From assembly GCF_027105095.1 (NCBI RefSeq), contig NZ_CP114278.1:1178001-1242000 (forward strand): a DNA stretch of 64,000 bases, given 5' to 3'. The DNA is from Brevundimonas vesicularis. GTDB lineage: Bacteria > Pseudomonadota > Alphaproteobacteria > Caulobacterales > Caulobacteraceae. The position numbers were made by a program, and so were the translations under genes. Shown here piece after piece: positions 1-9,096 of this stretch. Under the pieces are notes generated by a model, which saw nothing but the letters and a program-made list of their open reading frames with translations, was not told the origin of the DNA and made no database searches. Within the stretch, counting starts at the first letter, position 1; each line of letters opens with the position of its first letter.

Positions 1-282
1 GAAGTTCAGGCCCTGATCCGCGAATTCGTCGAGGAAACCGGCCTGACGGTCACGCCGCTGAACCGCATCGCCGAGGCCAGCCAATATTTCGTGCGTTCGA
101 CCCGCGAGCCGGTCAACAATGTCGGCGGCTTCTGGACGGCCGCTGTGGCGGCCGAAAATCCCGATGCGAAATGCGAGGACGATCACACACTGGTGTGGCT
201 GGATCCGACCTTCGCCATCTCGCGCTTGCGTCACGATTCTCACGCCTGGGCTGTCGCCGTCTGGCTGCGCCGCCCAAGCTGA
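1..282 (+). CDS. NUDIX hydrolase, C-terminal part (5' end outside window)
   Basis: Frame 1 is open from the first base and ends at TGA 280-282, giving 93 residues of a protein whose start lies upstream. The visible N-terminal part reads EVQALIREFVEETGL, which fits the second half of a NUDIX box (RExxEExG), the Mg-binding signature of enzymes that hydrolyse nucleoside diphosphates linked to another moiety. The rest (about 75 residues) has the short beta-rich tail usual for the fold. The substrate cannot be told from this fragment. The Gly and Glu residues of the first half of the box are outside the window. Confidence 0.75.
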   Translation, partial: EVQALIREFVEETGLTVTPLNRIAEASQYFVRSTREPVNNVGGFWTAAVAAENPDAKCEDDHTLVWLDPTFAISRLRHDSHAWAVAVWLRRPS

Positions 283-289
283 GCCTTAC

Positions 290-314
290 GGAACGGGCTT
301 CCTACGAAGTCGTT
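290..314 (+). promoter_or_regulatory. Candidate EcfG/sigmaT general stress promoter
   Basis: GGAAC at 290-294, 16 bases, then CGTT at 311-314. This matches the alphaproteobacterial EcfG (Caulobacter SigT) consensus GGAAC-N16/17-CGTT. It lies 51 bases before the ATG of the CsbD gene. CsbD-like genes are common general stress targets, so site and gene support each other. Confidence 0.65.
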
Positions 315-365
315 TGTTTTTCGAACCGCAAACACATGTCGCGGCGATAAAAACAGGAGATTTCG

Positions 366-545
366 ATGGCTGATCACGACCGTATCGAAGGCGCCGCCAA
401 GAACATGGGCGGCAAGGTCAAGGAAGGCGTCGGCAAGATGACCGGCGACACCAAGCTGCAAGCCGAGGGCAAGGCTGATCAAGTCGAAGGCAAGGTCCAG
501 AATACTGTCGGCGGCGTCAAGGACAGCCTCCGCGACAAGGCCTAA
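366..545 (+). CDS. CsbD family small stress protein
   Basis: A 59-residue protein, ATG at 366 with AGGAG at 355-359. It is a string of short Gly/Lys/Glu/Asp-rich segments (KNMGGKVKEGVGKMTGD, then KADQVEGKVQNTVGG), the pattern of the CsbD family, first known as a sigma-B stress protein of Bacillus. It has no Cys, Trp or membrane segment. The molecular role of CsbD proteins is not settled. The gene is alone between an EcfG-type promoter and a rho-independent terminator, so it is probably a single-gene, stress-induced transcript. Confidence 0.85.
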   Translation: MADHDRIEGAAKNMGGKVKEGVGKMTGDTKLQAEGKADQVEGKVQNTVGGVKDSLRDKA

Positions 546-573
546 GCCTCACTGGATTGCGAGAAAACAAGAA

Positions 574-606
574 ACGCCGTCCGCCAAGCGCGGGCGGCGT
601 TTTTTT
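574..606 (+). terminator. Rho-independent terminator of csbD
   Basis: An 11-bp stem (574-584 with 590-600, one G-T pair), a 5-base loop and a run of six T at 601-606. It starts 28 bases after the csbD stop. The facing VWA gene ends at 614, so it may act in both directions. Confidence 0.85.
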
Positions 607-613
607 GCATGCC

Positions 614-1792
614 TTAGCGCGTCAATGCGCGCATCGCCTTGTCGAGGCCTTCGAGCGTCAGCGGGAACATCCTCTGCTCCATCACCTCACGCAACAGGCC
701 GACGGAGGCGGTATAGTCCCAGTACCGCTCCTGAACGGGATTCAGCCAGACCGACTTCTCCCACTGCTGGCGCGCCCGCTTCATCCAGACGGCGCCGGCC
801 TCCTCGTTCCAGTGCTCGACGGAGCCGCCGGGCATGGTGATCTCATAAGGGCTCATCGTCGCATCGCCGACGAAGATGGCGCGCCAGTCGCCAGGGTATT
901 TGTGCAGCAGATCCCACGTCGGGATACGCTCGGTGTGTCGACGACGATTGTCCTTCCAGACGCCTTCGTAGAGGCAGTTGTGGAAGTAGAAGAACTCCAG
1001 GTTCTTGAACTCGGTCTTGGCCGCCGAGAACAGCTCCTCGACCAGCTTGATGTGGCCGTCCATCGAACCGCCGATGTCGAGGAACAGCAGCACCTTGATC
1101 GTATTACGCCGCTCTGGCCGCATCTGGATGTCCAGCCAGCCCTGACGCGCCGTGCCGTCGATGGTGCCGTCGATATCCAGTTCGTCCGGCGCGCCCTGTC
1201 GGGCGAACCGGCGCAGACGACGCAGCGCCACCTTGATGTTGCGGGTGCCTAGTTCGACCGTGTCGTCCAGGTTTTTGAACTCGCGCTTTTCCCACACCTT
1301 GACCGCCCGACCCTGCTTGCCCGGACCGCCGATCCTGACGCCCTCGGGATTATAGCCGCCGTGTCCGAAGGGGCTGGTCCCGCCCGTGCCGATCCATTTC
1401 GAGCCGCCGGAATGACGCTCCTTCTGCTCTTCCAGACGCTGCTTCAGCGTCTCCATCAGCTTGTCGAATCCGCCCAGCGCCTTGATCTGGGCCTTCTCCT
1501 CGTCGGTCAGGTATTTTTCGTTCAGCAGCCGCAGCCAGTCCTCGGGAATCTCGGTGGTCAGGTCTTCGCCCGACCCGACCGACTCGACGCCCTTGAACAC
1601 CGTCCCGAACACCTGATCGAACCGATCATAGTGTTTCTCGTCCTTGACCAGGACCGCGCGCGACAGGTGATAAAAGGCCTCGACCTCGCGCCCGGCCACG
1701 TCGCGATCCATGGCCTCCATCAGATGGAGCCATTCCTTCATCGACACCGGAACCTTGGCGTCGCGCAGCGCGGTGAAGAAGGGCAGGAGCAT
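614..1792 (-). CDS. VWA domain protein, CoxE-like (COG3825 type)
   Basis: 392 residues from the ATG at 1792; the frame is open further upstream but that part lies inside the GNAT gene and is not convincing. The start MLLPFFTALRDAKVPVS is typical of the CoxE-like VWA family. A metal-binding MIDAS-type site, LFLDIGGSMDGH, lies about residues 210-225, in the DxGGS form usual for this group. The middle third is charged (RLEEQKERHSGGSKW) and probably flexible. In many genomes this protein is paired with a MoxR-type AAA ATPase that remodels a target protein, but no such gene is next to it here. The target is unknown. Confidence 0.8.
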   Translation of the reverse strand: MLLPFFTALRDAKVPVSMKEWLHLMEAMDRDVAGREVEAFYHLSRAVLVKDEKHYDRFDQVFGTVFKGVESVGSGEDLTTEIPEDWLRLLNEKYLTDEEKAQIKALGGFDKLMETLKQRLEEQKERHSGGSKWIGTGGTSPFGHGGYNPEGVRIGGPGKQGRAVKVWEKREFKNLDDTVELGTRNIKVALRRLRRFARQGAPDELDIDGTIDGTARQGWLDIQMRPERRNTIKVLLFLDIGGSMDGHIKLVEELFSAAKTEFKNLEFFYFHNCLYEGVWKDNRRRHTERIPTWDLLHKYPGDWRAIFVGDATMSPYEITMPGGSVEHWNEEAGAVWMKRARQQWEKSVWLNPVQERYWDYTASVGLLREVMEQRMFPLTLEGLDKAMRALTR

Positions 1793-1812
1793 GAGAGGGA
1801 TGTGAACCCGGA

Positions 1813-2340
1813 TCAGCCGCGCCGCAAGATGAACTCGCGGTCGCGCCAGGCGCCGACGGGATAGTCGTATTCTCCAGCCTTCTCGAAGCCGTAGGCGGCG
1901 TAGAGGCGCTGGGCCTTGTCGTTGCCGCTCCAGACGCCGATCCACAGCGGTCCGTCCGTGTGGCTTTGCATCCAGTCCAGAGACAGCTTCAGCAGTCGGG
2001 TTCCCAGCCCCAGACCTTGTGCCGCCTTCGACACATAGAGCCGGCGCAGTTCCATGTGCGACGGTCTGGCCTCGGGGTGGGGGAGCCCATTGGGCCCGGC
2101 GTTGGCGAAGGCCAGCAGTTCGCCGTCGCGGTCGGCCACCCACCAGGCGCAGTCGGGCTCCGCCAACTTCTTCAGCGTCGGCTCCAGATCGAAACCGGCG
2201 TCCAGAAACGCGTTTAGGTCGGCTTGAGGGTAGGGAATGCCGAATCCCTCGACGAAGGTGTCGATAAAGGTCTGGCGGCCCAGGGCGCCCAGGGCGGCGG
2301 CGTCTTCGGGGCGAGCAGGGCGGATCACGATCTCGGTCAT
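1813..2340 (-). CDS. GNAT family N-acetyltransferase
   Basis: 175 residues from ATG at 2340. It transfers an acyl group from acetyl-CoA to an amine. The acetyl-CoA pyrophosphate-binding motif is seen as KAAQGLGLGTRLL near residues 105-117, followed by the NDKAQRLYAAYGFEKAGEY segment that is common in this fold (beta-5 and the Tyr general acid region). The preferred substrate cannot be read from sequence. It is upstream of the VWA gene on the same strand with a 20-base gap, so the two may be co-transcribed. Confidence 0.85.
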   Translation of the reverse strand: MTEIVIRPARPEDAAALGALGRQTFIDTFVEGFGIPYPQADLNAFLDAGFDLEPTLKKLAEPDCAWWVADRDGELLAFANAGPNGLPHPEARPSHMELRRLYVSKAAQGLGLGTRLLKLSLDWMQSHTDGPLWIGVWSGNDKAQRLYAAYGFEKAGEYDYPVGAWRDREFILRRG

Positions 2341-2413
2341 ACGTCGGCTCTAGCGCGCGCCTTGGTGCGCGTCACCGGCGACAAGTCCGAAAGCCCGTCG
2401 TATCGTCGCTTCA

Positions 2414-3334
2414 ATGTCCCTGCCGATCTTCACCCATCCGTCCATGCTGTCCCACGCGCCGGGCGCGGGTCATCCCGAAAGTCCAGAGCGGCTGAAGGCG
2501 GTGCTGGATGCTTTGGAGGACGCAGGCCTGGCCCGCGACAGGCGCGCCGCGACGCAGGCCGAGGTTGCGGATCTCGAGCGAGTGCATCCCGCCGCCTATC
2601 TCGCACGCCTGCTGGACGCCTCGCCGGTCGCTGGCATGGTCCAACTCGATGCCGACACCATCCTTTCACCCGGCAGCGTGCCGGCCGCGCGGCTGGCGGC
2701 GGGGGCGGCGATCGATGCGGTGCGAGCCGTGGCGCGGGGCGAGATGGATCGCGCCTTCGCCGCCGTGCGCCCGCCGGGCCACCACGCCGAGCCGGACCGC
2801 GCAATGGGCTTCTGCCTGTTCTCCTCCGTCGCCGTCGCGGCGCGGGTCGCGCAGGCCGAGGAAATGGCGCGGGTGGCGGTGGTCGATTTCGACGTTCACC
2901 ACGGCAATGGCACCCAGGCGGCGTTCGAGGACGACGACCGCCTGTTCCTGGCCTCCATCCACCAGATGCCGCTCTATCCCGGCACGGGCGCGGCTTCAGA
3001 GACGGGCGTCGGCAATATCGTCAACGCCCCCGTCACGCCCCATGCGGCGCGCGAGAACTGGCGCGCGACCTTCGCCGGCGGATTGATGCCGGCGCTGGAA
3101 TCGTTCCGGCCGGACCTGATCCTGATCTCGGCCGGTTTCGACGCCCACCGGCGCGATCCATTGGCGCATCAGTCGCTGGAGGCCGAGGATTTCGCCTGGG
3201 CGACGCGTGCGATTCTGGAGGTCGCGCGTCGGGCCTGTTCGGGCAAGGTTGTGTCGGCGCTTGAGGGCGGTTACGACCTTGAAGGACTAGGCCGCTCCGC
3301 GGTCGCCCACGTCGCTGCGCTCGGGGAGGACTGA
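2414..3334 (+). CDS. Histone deacetylase family amidohydrolase
   Basis: 306 residues from ATG 2414. It is a zinc-dependent deacetylase of the arginase/deacetylase fold, related to acetoin-utilisation and acetylpolyamine amidohydrolases. Family motifs appear in order: GHPESPERL near residue 20, RPPGHHAE (catalytic His pair) near 120, VDFDVHHGNGT (Zn ligands Asp and His) near 160, SAGFDAH (Zn-ligand Asp) near 235, and EGGYD near the end. In bacteria the substrate is usually a small acetylated amine or acetyl-lysine protein; it cannot be chosen here. It is followed by a histidine phosphatase and xseB-ispA-dxs on the same strand. Confidence 0.9.
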   Translation: MSLPIFTHPSMLSHAPGAGHPESPERLKAVLDALEDAGLARDRRAATQAEVADLERVHPAAYLARLLDASPVAGMVQLDADTILSPGSVPAARLAAGAAIDAVRAVARGEMDRAFAAVRPPGHHAEPDRAMGFCLFSSVAVAARVAQAEEMARVAVVDFDVHHGNGTQAAFEDDDRLFLASIHQMPLYPGTGAASETGVGNIVNAPVTPHAARENWRATFAGGLMPALESFRPDLILISAGFDAHRRDPLAHQSLEAEDFAWATRAILEVARRACSGKVVSALEGGYDLEGLGRSAVAHVAALGED

Positions 3335-3375
3335 GGACGCTTAACGCCTTGAAACCAAAGGCCCGTCCGTTTGTC

Positions 3376-4038
3376 ATGTCAGCCCCCGCCCTGTCCCTCG
3401 ATTCGACCGAACCGTCCGTGTCCCCGCCTGACGCTGCACCATCCGTCGGCGCGCTTGTCGCTGTCCGCCCCGGCACCATCATCCTGACGCGTCACGGTGA
3501 GCCGGCCCTTTCGCGCAAGTGTCTGATCTCTGCGCGCCAGTATGGCGACTGGTGGGCGAAATATGAGATCGGCGGCCTGCTGGCCGGCCAGACCCCGCCG
3601 CCCGAACTGGTTGCGGCCGCCCAAGGGGCTGGGGCCATCTACGCCTCGACCCGTCAGCGCGCCCAGGAAACCGCCGCTGCGGTCGCCGCCGGGCGTGAGG
3701 TCATGGCCGACGTCATGTTCATCGAGGCGCCCCTGCCGCCGCCGCCGATCCCGGAATGGATCAAGCTGTCGCCCAAATGGTGGGGCGTGGTGTCGCGTTT
3801 CTGGTGGCATGCTTTCGATCATCACGGCGGCCAAGAGACCCGCGCCCAGGCCGAGGCGCGCGCCGATCAGGCGGCGCAAAAGTTGATCGCGCGAGCCGAG
3901 AGCGGTCAGGACGTGCTGGTCTTCGCCCATGGCTATTTCAACCATATGGTCGGGCGCGCGCTGAAGGCCGACGGCTGGAAGCTGGTCCAGAACCAGGGCT
4001 TCAAATACTGGTCGCAGCGTCGCTACGAGAAACGATAG
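3376..4038 (+). CDS. Histidine phosphatase family protein
   Basis: 220 residues from ATG 3376; a TTG at 3349 in the same frame would add nine residues. The phosphohistidine motif TRHGEPALS is near residue 38, and the second catalytic His is probably in FAHGYFNHM near 190, both typical of the phosphoglycerate mutase-like superfamily. Substrates in this family range from sugar phosphates to phosphoproteins, so function is open. There is no signal peptide, so it should be cytoplasmic. It sits between the deacetylase gene and xseB with short gaps. Confidence 0.8.
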   Translation: MSAPALSLDSTEPSVSPPDAAPSVGALVAVRPGTIILTRHGEPALSRKCLISARQYGDWWAKYEIGGLLAGQTPPPELVAAAQGAGAIYASTRQRAQETAAAVAAGREVMADVMFIEAPLPPPPIPEWIKLSPKWWGVVSRFWWHAFDHHGGQETRAQAEARADQAAQKLIARAESGQDVLVFAHGYFNHMVGRALKADGWKLVQNQGFKYWSQRRYEKR

Positions 4039-4086
4039 CCGCTTCTGACGTTGATGCGCCCCGCGCGCGCCTCTAGGGTCCGCGCC

Positions 4087-4338
4087 ATGACCGACACCGC
4101 CGCCGCCATCCCCGCCGATCTCAGCTTCGAAGACGCCCTGAAGCGCCTTGAGACCATCGTCTCTCGCCTGGAATCCGGCCAGGCGCCGCTGGAGGAATCG
4201 ATCGCCCTCTATGAAGAGGGCTCCAAGCTGAAGGCGCATTGCGAGGCGCGGCTGAAGGCGGCTCAGTTGCGTGTTGAAAAGATCGTGGTCGGCCCCGACG
4301 GCCAGGCCAAGGGCGTCGAGGCGGCGTCGTTCGAATGA
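4087..4338 (+). CDS. xseB: Exodeoxyribonuclease VII small subunit
   Basis: 83 residues from ATG 4087, the usual XseB length. The core [20 protein letters not shown] and the following [12 protein letters not shown] are the family signature; the protein is a two-helix hairpin that coats the large subunit XseA and is needed for single-strand DNA exonuclease activity. The large subunit gene is not in the window, which is usual because xseB commonly travels with ispA and dxs. An upstream in-frame ATG at 4051 would add 12 residues with no family match. Confidence 0.93.
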   Translation: MTDTAAAIPADLSFEDALKRLETIVSRLESGQAPLEESIALYEEGSKLKAHCEARLKAAQLRVEKIVVGPDGQAKGVEAASFE

Positions 4339-4378
4339 TCCCTGCATCGTCGTCGAGCCTGGTCTGGAGCCGGTTCTC

Positions 4379-5293
4379 GTGAACCGGGTCATCGCCGCGA
4401 ATTCGCCGGAACAGGCGGTGATCGATCGCGTGGCTGAGGTCGCCGATCTGGTCACGGTCGCGCTGGATGAACTGCTGCCGCGCGCCGAGGGCCCGGAATC
4501 CCGCCTGACCGAGGCGATGCGCTATGCGGCGCTGGGCCCCGGCAAACGCTTGCGGCCGTTCTTCGCGCTGGAGGCCGCACGCCTGTTCGACATCGATGAG
4601 CGATCTGTGTTGCGCGCCGCCTGCGCGCTGGAATGCGTGCACGCCTACAGCCTAGTTCACGACGACCTGCCCTGCATGGACGACGACGACGTTCGCCGGG
4701 GCCGGCCGACCGTTCACCGGGCCTATGACGAGGCGACGGCGGTGCTGGCCGGCGATGCGCTGCAGACGGCCGCCTTTGACATCATCCTGCACGAAGACAC
4801 CCATGAGGATGCGGCCGTGCGTTGCGAACTGGCGGCGCGGCTGTCGCTGGCGTCCGGCGCGCGGGGCATGGCGGGCGGTCAGATGATCGATCTGCTGGGC
4901 GTGCGCGACGACCTGGGCGGCGTGGCGCGGATGCAGCGATTGAAGACCGGCGCCCTGTTCGCCTATGCCTTCGAAATTCCCCTGATCATCGCCGACGCCT
5001 CGCCCCAACACCGTCATGCCCTGATCAGCTTCGCCCACGATGTCGGCCTGGCCTATCAGATCGTCGACGACCTGCTGGACGCCGAAGGCTCGGCCGAGGA
5101 AATGGGCAAGGCGGCCGGGGGCAAGGACGCGGCTCTCGGCAAGACCAATTTCGTCACCCTGCTGGGTCTGGAGGCGGCGCGGCAAAGGGTCGCGCATCTC
5201 GCAAACCAGGCCCGTTCGCATCTGGAGCCGTTCGGCGACGAGGCCGAAATCCTCAGGGCCAGCGTGGACTTTGTGCTAAAGCGCCGGTCCTGA
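4379..5293 (+). CDS. ispA: Farnesyl diphosphate synthase (polyprenyl synthetase)
   Basis: 304 residues from GTG 4379, chosen because GGAG lies at 4366-4369 and the family's N-terminal helix starts soon after; the frame is open further upstream inside xseB. It condenses isopentenyl and dimethylallyl/geranyl diphosphates into farnesyl diphosphate. The first Asp-rich motif is [16 protein letters not shown] with the bacterial four-residue spacing, preceded by GPGKRLRP (diphosphate binding); the second is DDLLD near residue 230 followed by KTNFVTLLG. With xseB before and dxs after, this is the common xseB-ispA-dxs isoprenoid operon. Confidence 0.93.
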   Translation: MNRVIAANSPEQAVIDRVAEVADLVTVALDELLPRAEGPESRLTEAMRYAALGPGKRLRPFFALEAARLFDIDERSVLRAACALECVHAYSLVHDDLPCMDDDDVRRGRPTVHRAYDEATAVLAGDALQTAAFDIILHEDTHEDAAVRCELAARLSLASGARGMAGGQMIDLLGVRDDLGGVARMQRLKTGALFAYAFEIPLIIADASPQHRHALISFAHDVGLAYQIVDDLLDAEGSAEEMGKAAGGKDAALGKTNFVTLLGLEAARQRVAHLANQARSHLEPFGDEAEILRASVDFVLKRRS

Positions 5294-5353
5294 TACGAAA
5301 CGTTGAAACGACCTGCGGGTTGATCGACCAGACTTTCCAAGGTTTTACGGCTG

Positions 5354-7264
5354 ATGCCCGACACCCCGCTACTCGATACCGTCAAGACGCCCGCCGACAC
5401 GCGGGACTTCGATATCGCCCAGTTGAAACAGCTGGCGCAGGAGGTGCGGGCCGAGACGATCGACGCCGTGTCCGTCACCGGCGGCCATCTGGGTGCGGGT
5501 CTGGGCGTAGTCGAACTGACCACGGCGCTGCACCATGTGTTCGAGACGCCCAAGGACATCCTGATCTGGGATGTGGGCCACCAATGCTATCCGCACAAGA
5601 TCCTGACCGGACGGCGCGACCGGATCCGCACCCTGCGCCAGGGCGGCGGCCTGTCAGGCTTCACCAAACGCAGCGAGAGCGAATACGATCCGTTCGGCGC
5701 CGCCCACGCCTCGACCTCCATCAGCGCCGCCCTGGGCTTCGCCGCCGCGCGCGACCAGAAGGGCGAGAAGAACCGCGTCGTGGCCGTCATCGGCGACGGC
5801 TCCATGTCCGCCGGTATGGCCTATGAGGCGATGAACAACGCCGCCGAGGCGACCAGCGGCCAACTGATGGTCATTCTGAACGACAACGACATGTCGATCG
5901 CGCCGCCGGTCGGCGGGATGAGCGCCTATCTCGCCGGCCTGGTGTCGGGCGGCGCCTATCAGAACGTCCGCCGCCTGGGCAGGACGGTGGCCCAGCACCT
6001 GCCGCGCCCCTTCCGCAAGGCGGCCAAGAAGGCCGAGGAATACGCTCGCGGCATGGTCACCGGCGGCACCTTCTTCGAGGAGCTGGGCTTCTATTACGTC
6101 GGTCCGATCGACGGTCACGACATGGACAATCTGGTGCCGATCCTGAAAAAGGCGGCCGCCATCGAGGACCGCCCGGTTCTGGTTCACGTCGTGACGCAGA
6201 AGGGCAAGGGGTATGCTCCTGCCGAAAGCAGCGCCGACAAACTCCATGCGGTCGTCAAGTTCGACGTGGTCTCGGGCAAGCAGGCCAAGGCCATCTCCAA
6301 CGCCCCCAGCTACACCAAGGTGTTTGGAACCGAGCTGATCAAACACGCCAAGGTCGATTCGTCGATCGTGGCGATCACGGCGGCGATGCCGTCGGGCACG
6401 GGTCTGGACCTGTTCGGCCAGGCCTTCCCCGAGCGGACCTATGACGTCGGCATCGCCGAACAGCACGCGGTCACCTTCGCGGCCGGTCTGGCGGCGGACG
6501 GCATGAAGCCGGTCTGCGCGATCTATTCGACATTCCTTCAGCGCGGCTACGACCAGGTGGTCCACGACGTGGCGATCCAGTCGCTGCCGGTGCGCTTCGC
6601 CATGGATCGGGCGGGTCTGGTCGGATCGGACGGCGCCACGCACGCCGGATCGTTCGACATCGGCTTCATGGGCGCGCTGCCCGGCATGGTGCTGATGGCC
6701 GCAGCCGACGAAGCTGAGCTGGCGGCGATGATCTCGACCAGCCTGGCCATCGACGATCGGCCCAGCGCCTTCCGCTATCCGCGCGGCGACGGCGTGGGCG
6801 TGGAGATCCCGGAACTGGCCGCTCCGCTTGAGATCGGCAAGGGCCGGATTGTGCGCGAGGGGACTTCGGTCGCCATTCTCAGCCTGGGCACCCGTCTGCA
6901 GGAATCGCTGAAGGCGGCGGACATGCTGGCCGCCAAGGGCGTGTCGGCCACCGTCGCCGACGCCCGCTTCGCCAAGCCACTGGACGCCGATCTGATCCTG
7001 CGTCTGGCGCGCGAGCATGAGGCCCTGATCACGGTCGAAGAAGGCGCCATGGGCGGCTTCGGCGCCTTCGTGCTGCAACTGCTGGCCGAAAAGGGCGCGC
7101 TGGATGGTGGACTCAAGATCCGCACCCTTAACCTGCCCGACGTCTTCCAGGACCAGGATGCGCCGATGGCCATGTACGCCCAGGCCGGCCTGAACGCCGA
7201 ACACATCACCGCCGCCGCGCTTCAGGCCTTGGGCGTGTCGGTGAGCCAGGCCGCTAGAGCGTAG
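5354..7264 (+). CDS. dxs: 1-deoxy-D-xylulose-5-phosphate synthase
   Basis: 636 residues from ATG 5354, full length for DXS. It makes DXP from pyruvate and glyceraldehyde 3-phosphate with thiamine diphosphate, the first step of the MEP isoprenoid pathway. Visible motifs: [14 protein letters not shown] (substrate and TPP contact), [15 protein letters not shown], the TPP-binding [17 protein letters not shown] near residue 150, the Glu of [13 protein letters not shown] near 365 that activates TPP, and [13 protein letters not shown] near 420. It is 60 bases after ispA and ends the operon, facing the NYN gene. Confidence 0.97.
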   Translation: MPDTPLLDTVKTPADTRDFDIAQLKQLAQEVRAETIDAVSVTGGHLGAGLGVVELTTALHHVFETPKDILIWDVGHQCYPHKILTGRRDRIRTLRQGGGLSGFTKRSESEYDPFGAAHASTSISAALGFAAARDQKGEKNRVVAVIGDGSMSAGMAYEAMNNAAEATSGQLMVILNDNDMSIAPPVGGMSAYLAGLVSGGAYQNVRRLGRTVAQHLPRPFRKAAKKAEEYARGMVTGGTFFEELGFYYVGPIDGHDMDNLVPILKKAAAIEDRPVLVHVVTQKGKGYAPAESSADKLHAVVKFDVVSGKQAKAISNAPSYTKVFGTELIKHAKVDSSIVAITAAMPSGTGLDLFGQAFPERTYDVGIAEQHAVTFAAGLAADGMKPVCAIYSTFLQRGYDQVVHDVAIQSLPVRFAMDRAGLVGSDGATHAGSFDIGFMGALPGMVLMAAADEAELAAMISTSLAIDDRPSAFRYPRGDGVGVEIPELAAPLEIGKGRIVREGTSVAILSLGTRLQESLKAADMLAAKGVSATVADARFAKPLDADLILRLAREHEALITVEEGAMGGFGAFVLQLLAEKGALDGGLKIRTLNLPDVFQDQDAPMAMYAQAGLNAEHITAAALQALGVSVSQAARA

Positions 7265-7265
7265 A

Positions 7266-7997
7266 TCAGGCCCGGTCGCGGATCCGCATCGCCCCGCGCT
7301 CGCCGGTCTCCACCTCAAACCGGCCGGTGGCGCGGATCAGGTCCGACAGCTTGGCGTAGCCGTAGGTGCGCTGGTCGAAGTCGGGATGGGCGTTGCGCAG
7401 CCGATTGCCGATACCGCCCACCGCCACCCAGCCGTCGCCGTCCTCGTCCATGTCGGCGATGATGGCCGCGATCAGTCGCGCCGCTTCGGATGGCTTGCGC
7501 TTGGTCGCCGGCGCCTCGGCCACGGGCGATTTGGCGCCGGCGTCGACCGGAACCGGCGCAATCAGGTTCTCTGTATAGATGAAACGCGTGCAGGCCTGAC
7601 GGAAGCTTTCGGGCGTTTTCTGCTCGCCGAATCCGTAGAAGTCGACGCCTTCCTCGCGGATGCGCGCCGCCAGTCGGGTGAAATCGGCGTCGGAAGACAC
7701 CAGGCAGAAGCCGTCAAACCTCCCGGAATGCAGCAGGTCCATCGCATCGATGACCAAGGCTATGTCGCCCGAGTTCTTGCCCTTTGTGTTGGCGAAATTC
7801 TGCTGCGGTTGGATGGCGAAACGGGCCAGGACCCGCGTCCAGCCGGCGATCTGCGGGCTGGCGAAGTCGCCGTAGATGCGTCGCGCCGAGGCCTCGCCCA
7901 AGGTGGCGATTTCGCTGAACAGCGCCTCTGCGATGCGGGCGGAAGCATTCTCCGCATCGATCAGGACCGCGAGGCGAGGGGCCTTGTCGTCAGCCAT
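7266..7997 (-). CDS. NYN domain predicted RNase with C-terminal LOTUS/OST-HTH domain
   Basis: 243 residues from ATG 7997. Residues 8-150 form a NYN (PIN-like) nuclease domain: LAVLIDAENAS with the first acidic residue, GDIALVIDAMDLLHSG and CLVSSDADFTRLAARIREEG with further conserved Asp residues that bind metal. After a linker, residues 165-240 look like an OST-HTH/LOTUS domain (EAARLIAAIIADM, then GYAKLSDLIRATGRFEV), a winged-helix module linked to RNA binding. The family (LabA/DUF88-like) is inferred to cut or bind RNA; the target is unknown. It converges on dxs with one base between the stops. Confidence 0.85.
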   Translation of the reverse strand: MADDKAPRLAVLIDAENASARIAEALFSEIATLGEASARRIYGDFASPQIAGWTRVLARFAIQPQQNFANTKGKNSGDIALVIDAMDLLHSGRFDGFCLVSSDADFTRLAARIREEGVDFYGFGEQKTPESFRQACTRFIYTENLIAPVPVDAGAKSPVAEAPATKRKPSEAARLIAAIIADMDEDGDGWVAVGGIGNRLRNAHPDFDQRTYGYAKLSDLIRATGRFEVETGERGAMRIRDRA

Positions 7998-8043
7998 GGC
8001 GGATGTCCTTTTCCTGCGCCGTCAGTCTGCGGTGAAACGGACC

Positions 8044-8973
8044 CTACAACTGACCCATCGTATTGTCGTGATCCACGGCCTGTTTCTTCAGCCAGCCGAC
8101 GAAGGCGGTCGCGCTGGGCGAGGGCGGCCGGTCGCGGGGCTGGACGACATAGTATGCGAAGCCGACCGCCTCGGACCCGTCAGGGAAGGGCGCGACCAGT
8201 CGCCCTGACGCCAGGTCCGCCTGGGCCAGGGTCCGTTTCGCCAAGGCCACGCCGCGCCCCGATATGGCGGCCTCGATCAACAGACCCGACTGGTTGAAGC
8301 GCGAGCCCCGACGCGGGTCGGGATGGCGAATGCCGCGCGCCTTCAGCCACATGGCCCAGTCCGGGCGGCTGGGATCGCCGTCGTTGGACATGTCGTGCAG
8401 CAGAGTGTGTCCGATCAGGTCGGCGGGTTTGCGGATCGGCTTGTCGCCGTCCATCAGCGATGGGGCGCAAACCGGCAGCACCGTTTCGGTCATCAGCCGA
8501 TCGACCGTCAGGCCGGGATAGTCGCCGGGACCGTAGCGCACCGCCAGATCGACCTTGCCCTCGCTCAGGTCCGCCGGCTCCATGTCGGCCGAGATCCACA
8601 GTTCGATCTCGGGATGGGCGGTGTGGAAGTCGTCCATGCGCGGCATCAGCCATTTGGAGGCGAAGCCGGGCGCCACGCTGATCGACACCTGTTTGCGACG
8701 CGGCGGTTCGCGCAACAGGGCCGAGGCGTCCATCAGTCGCTCGAACCCCTCGCGCAGCAGCGGCACGGAGGAGCGGCCCAGATCGGTCAGTTGCAGGCCC
8801 CGCGCCTCGCGCACGAACAGCGGCCCGCCGACGATGTCTTCCAGGAGGCGGATCTGCTGGCTGACCGCGCCGGGGGTCACCGACAGTTCGTCGGCGGCGC
8901 GAGAGAAATTCAGATGCCGCGCGGCGGCCTCGAAGGCGCGCAGGGCGTTGAGCGGGAGCAAAGGACGGGCCAT
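8044..8973 (-). CDS. LysR family transcriptional regulator (GcvA-like)
   Basis: 309 residues from ATG 8973; the frame runs further upstream but MARPLLPLNALRAFEAAAR is a standard GcvA-type start. The helix-turn-helix is at residues 20-45 (FSRAADELSVTPGAVSQQIR), followed by the LTDLG linker and a substrate-binding domain with the GVALAKRTLAQADLASGRLV segment typical of the GcvA branch. It is divergent from cysG, so a role in controlling the sulfur cluster is possible, but GcvA-like proteins control many different neighbours and the inducer is unknown. Confidence 0.85.
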   Translation of the reverse strand: MARPLLPLNALRAFEAAARHLNFSRAADELSVTPGAVSQQIRLLEDIVGGPLFVREARGLQLTDLGRSSVPLLREGFERLMDASALLREPPRRKQVSISVAPGFASKWLMPRMDDFHTAHPEIELWISADMEPADLSEGKVDLAVRYGPGDYPGLTVDRLMTETVLPVCAPSLMDGDKPIRKPADLIGHTLLHDMSNDGDPSRPDWAMWLKARGIRHPDPRRGSRFNQSGLLIEAAISGRGVALAKRTLAQADLASGRLVAPFPDGSEAVGFAYYVVQPRDRPPSPSATAFVGWLKKQAVDHDNTMGQL

Positions 8974-8977
8974 CGCG

Positions 8978-8992
8978 GATAGAAATCCTATC
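8978..8992. promoter_or_regulatory. Candidate operator palindrome GATAG-N5-CTATC
   Basis: A 15-base perfect interrupted palindrome four bases before the LysR start, in the LysR-cysG divergent region. LysR proteins often bind interrupted palindromes and repress their own gene from such a position. It also overlaps the LysR ribosome binding site, so chance is possible. Confidence 0.3.
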
Positions 8993-9096
8993 AGCGAGAC
9001 AAAGGCAATCTGGTTTGCGGCTCTGGACGGGGAAGACGAAGGTTCGCGCCTGCCGTCGTTCCTTTTTCCTCTCCCGACGGCCCTGAAAGCAAGACG

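Noticed and set aside
557..1252. 231-residue plus-strand frame after csbD
   Set aside because: Overlaps the csbD terminator and lies antisense to the VWA gene, which has clear family motifs.
5654..7318. 554-residue open frame on the minus strand
   Set aside because: Antisense to dxs, whose motifs are complete; the product is His/Gln/Arg-rich noise.
9040..9070. T-rich stretch before cysG as a terminator
   Set aside because: No stem precedes the T-run; it is more likely part of the promoter or leader.
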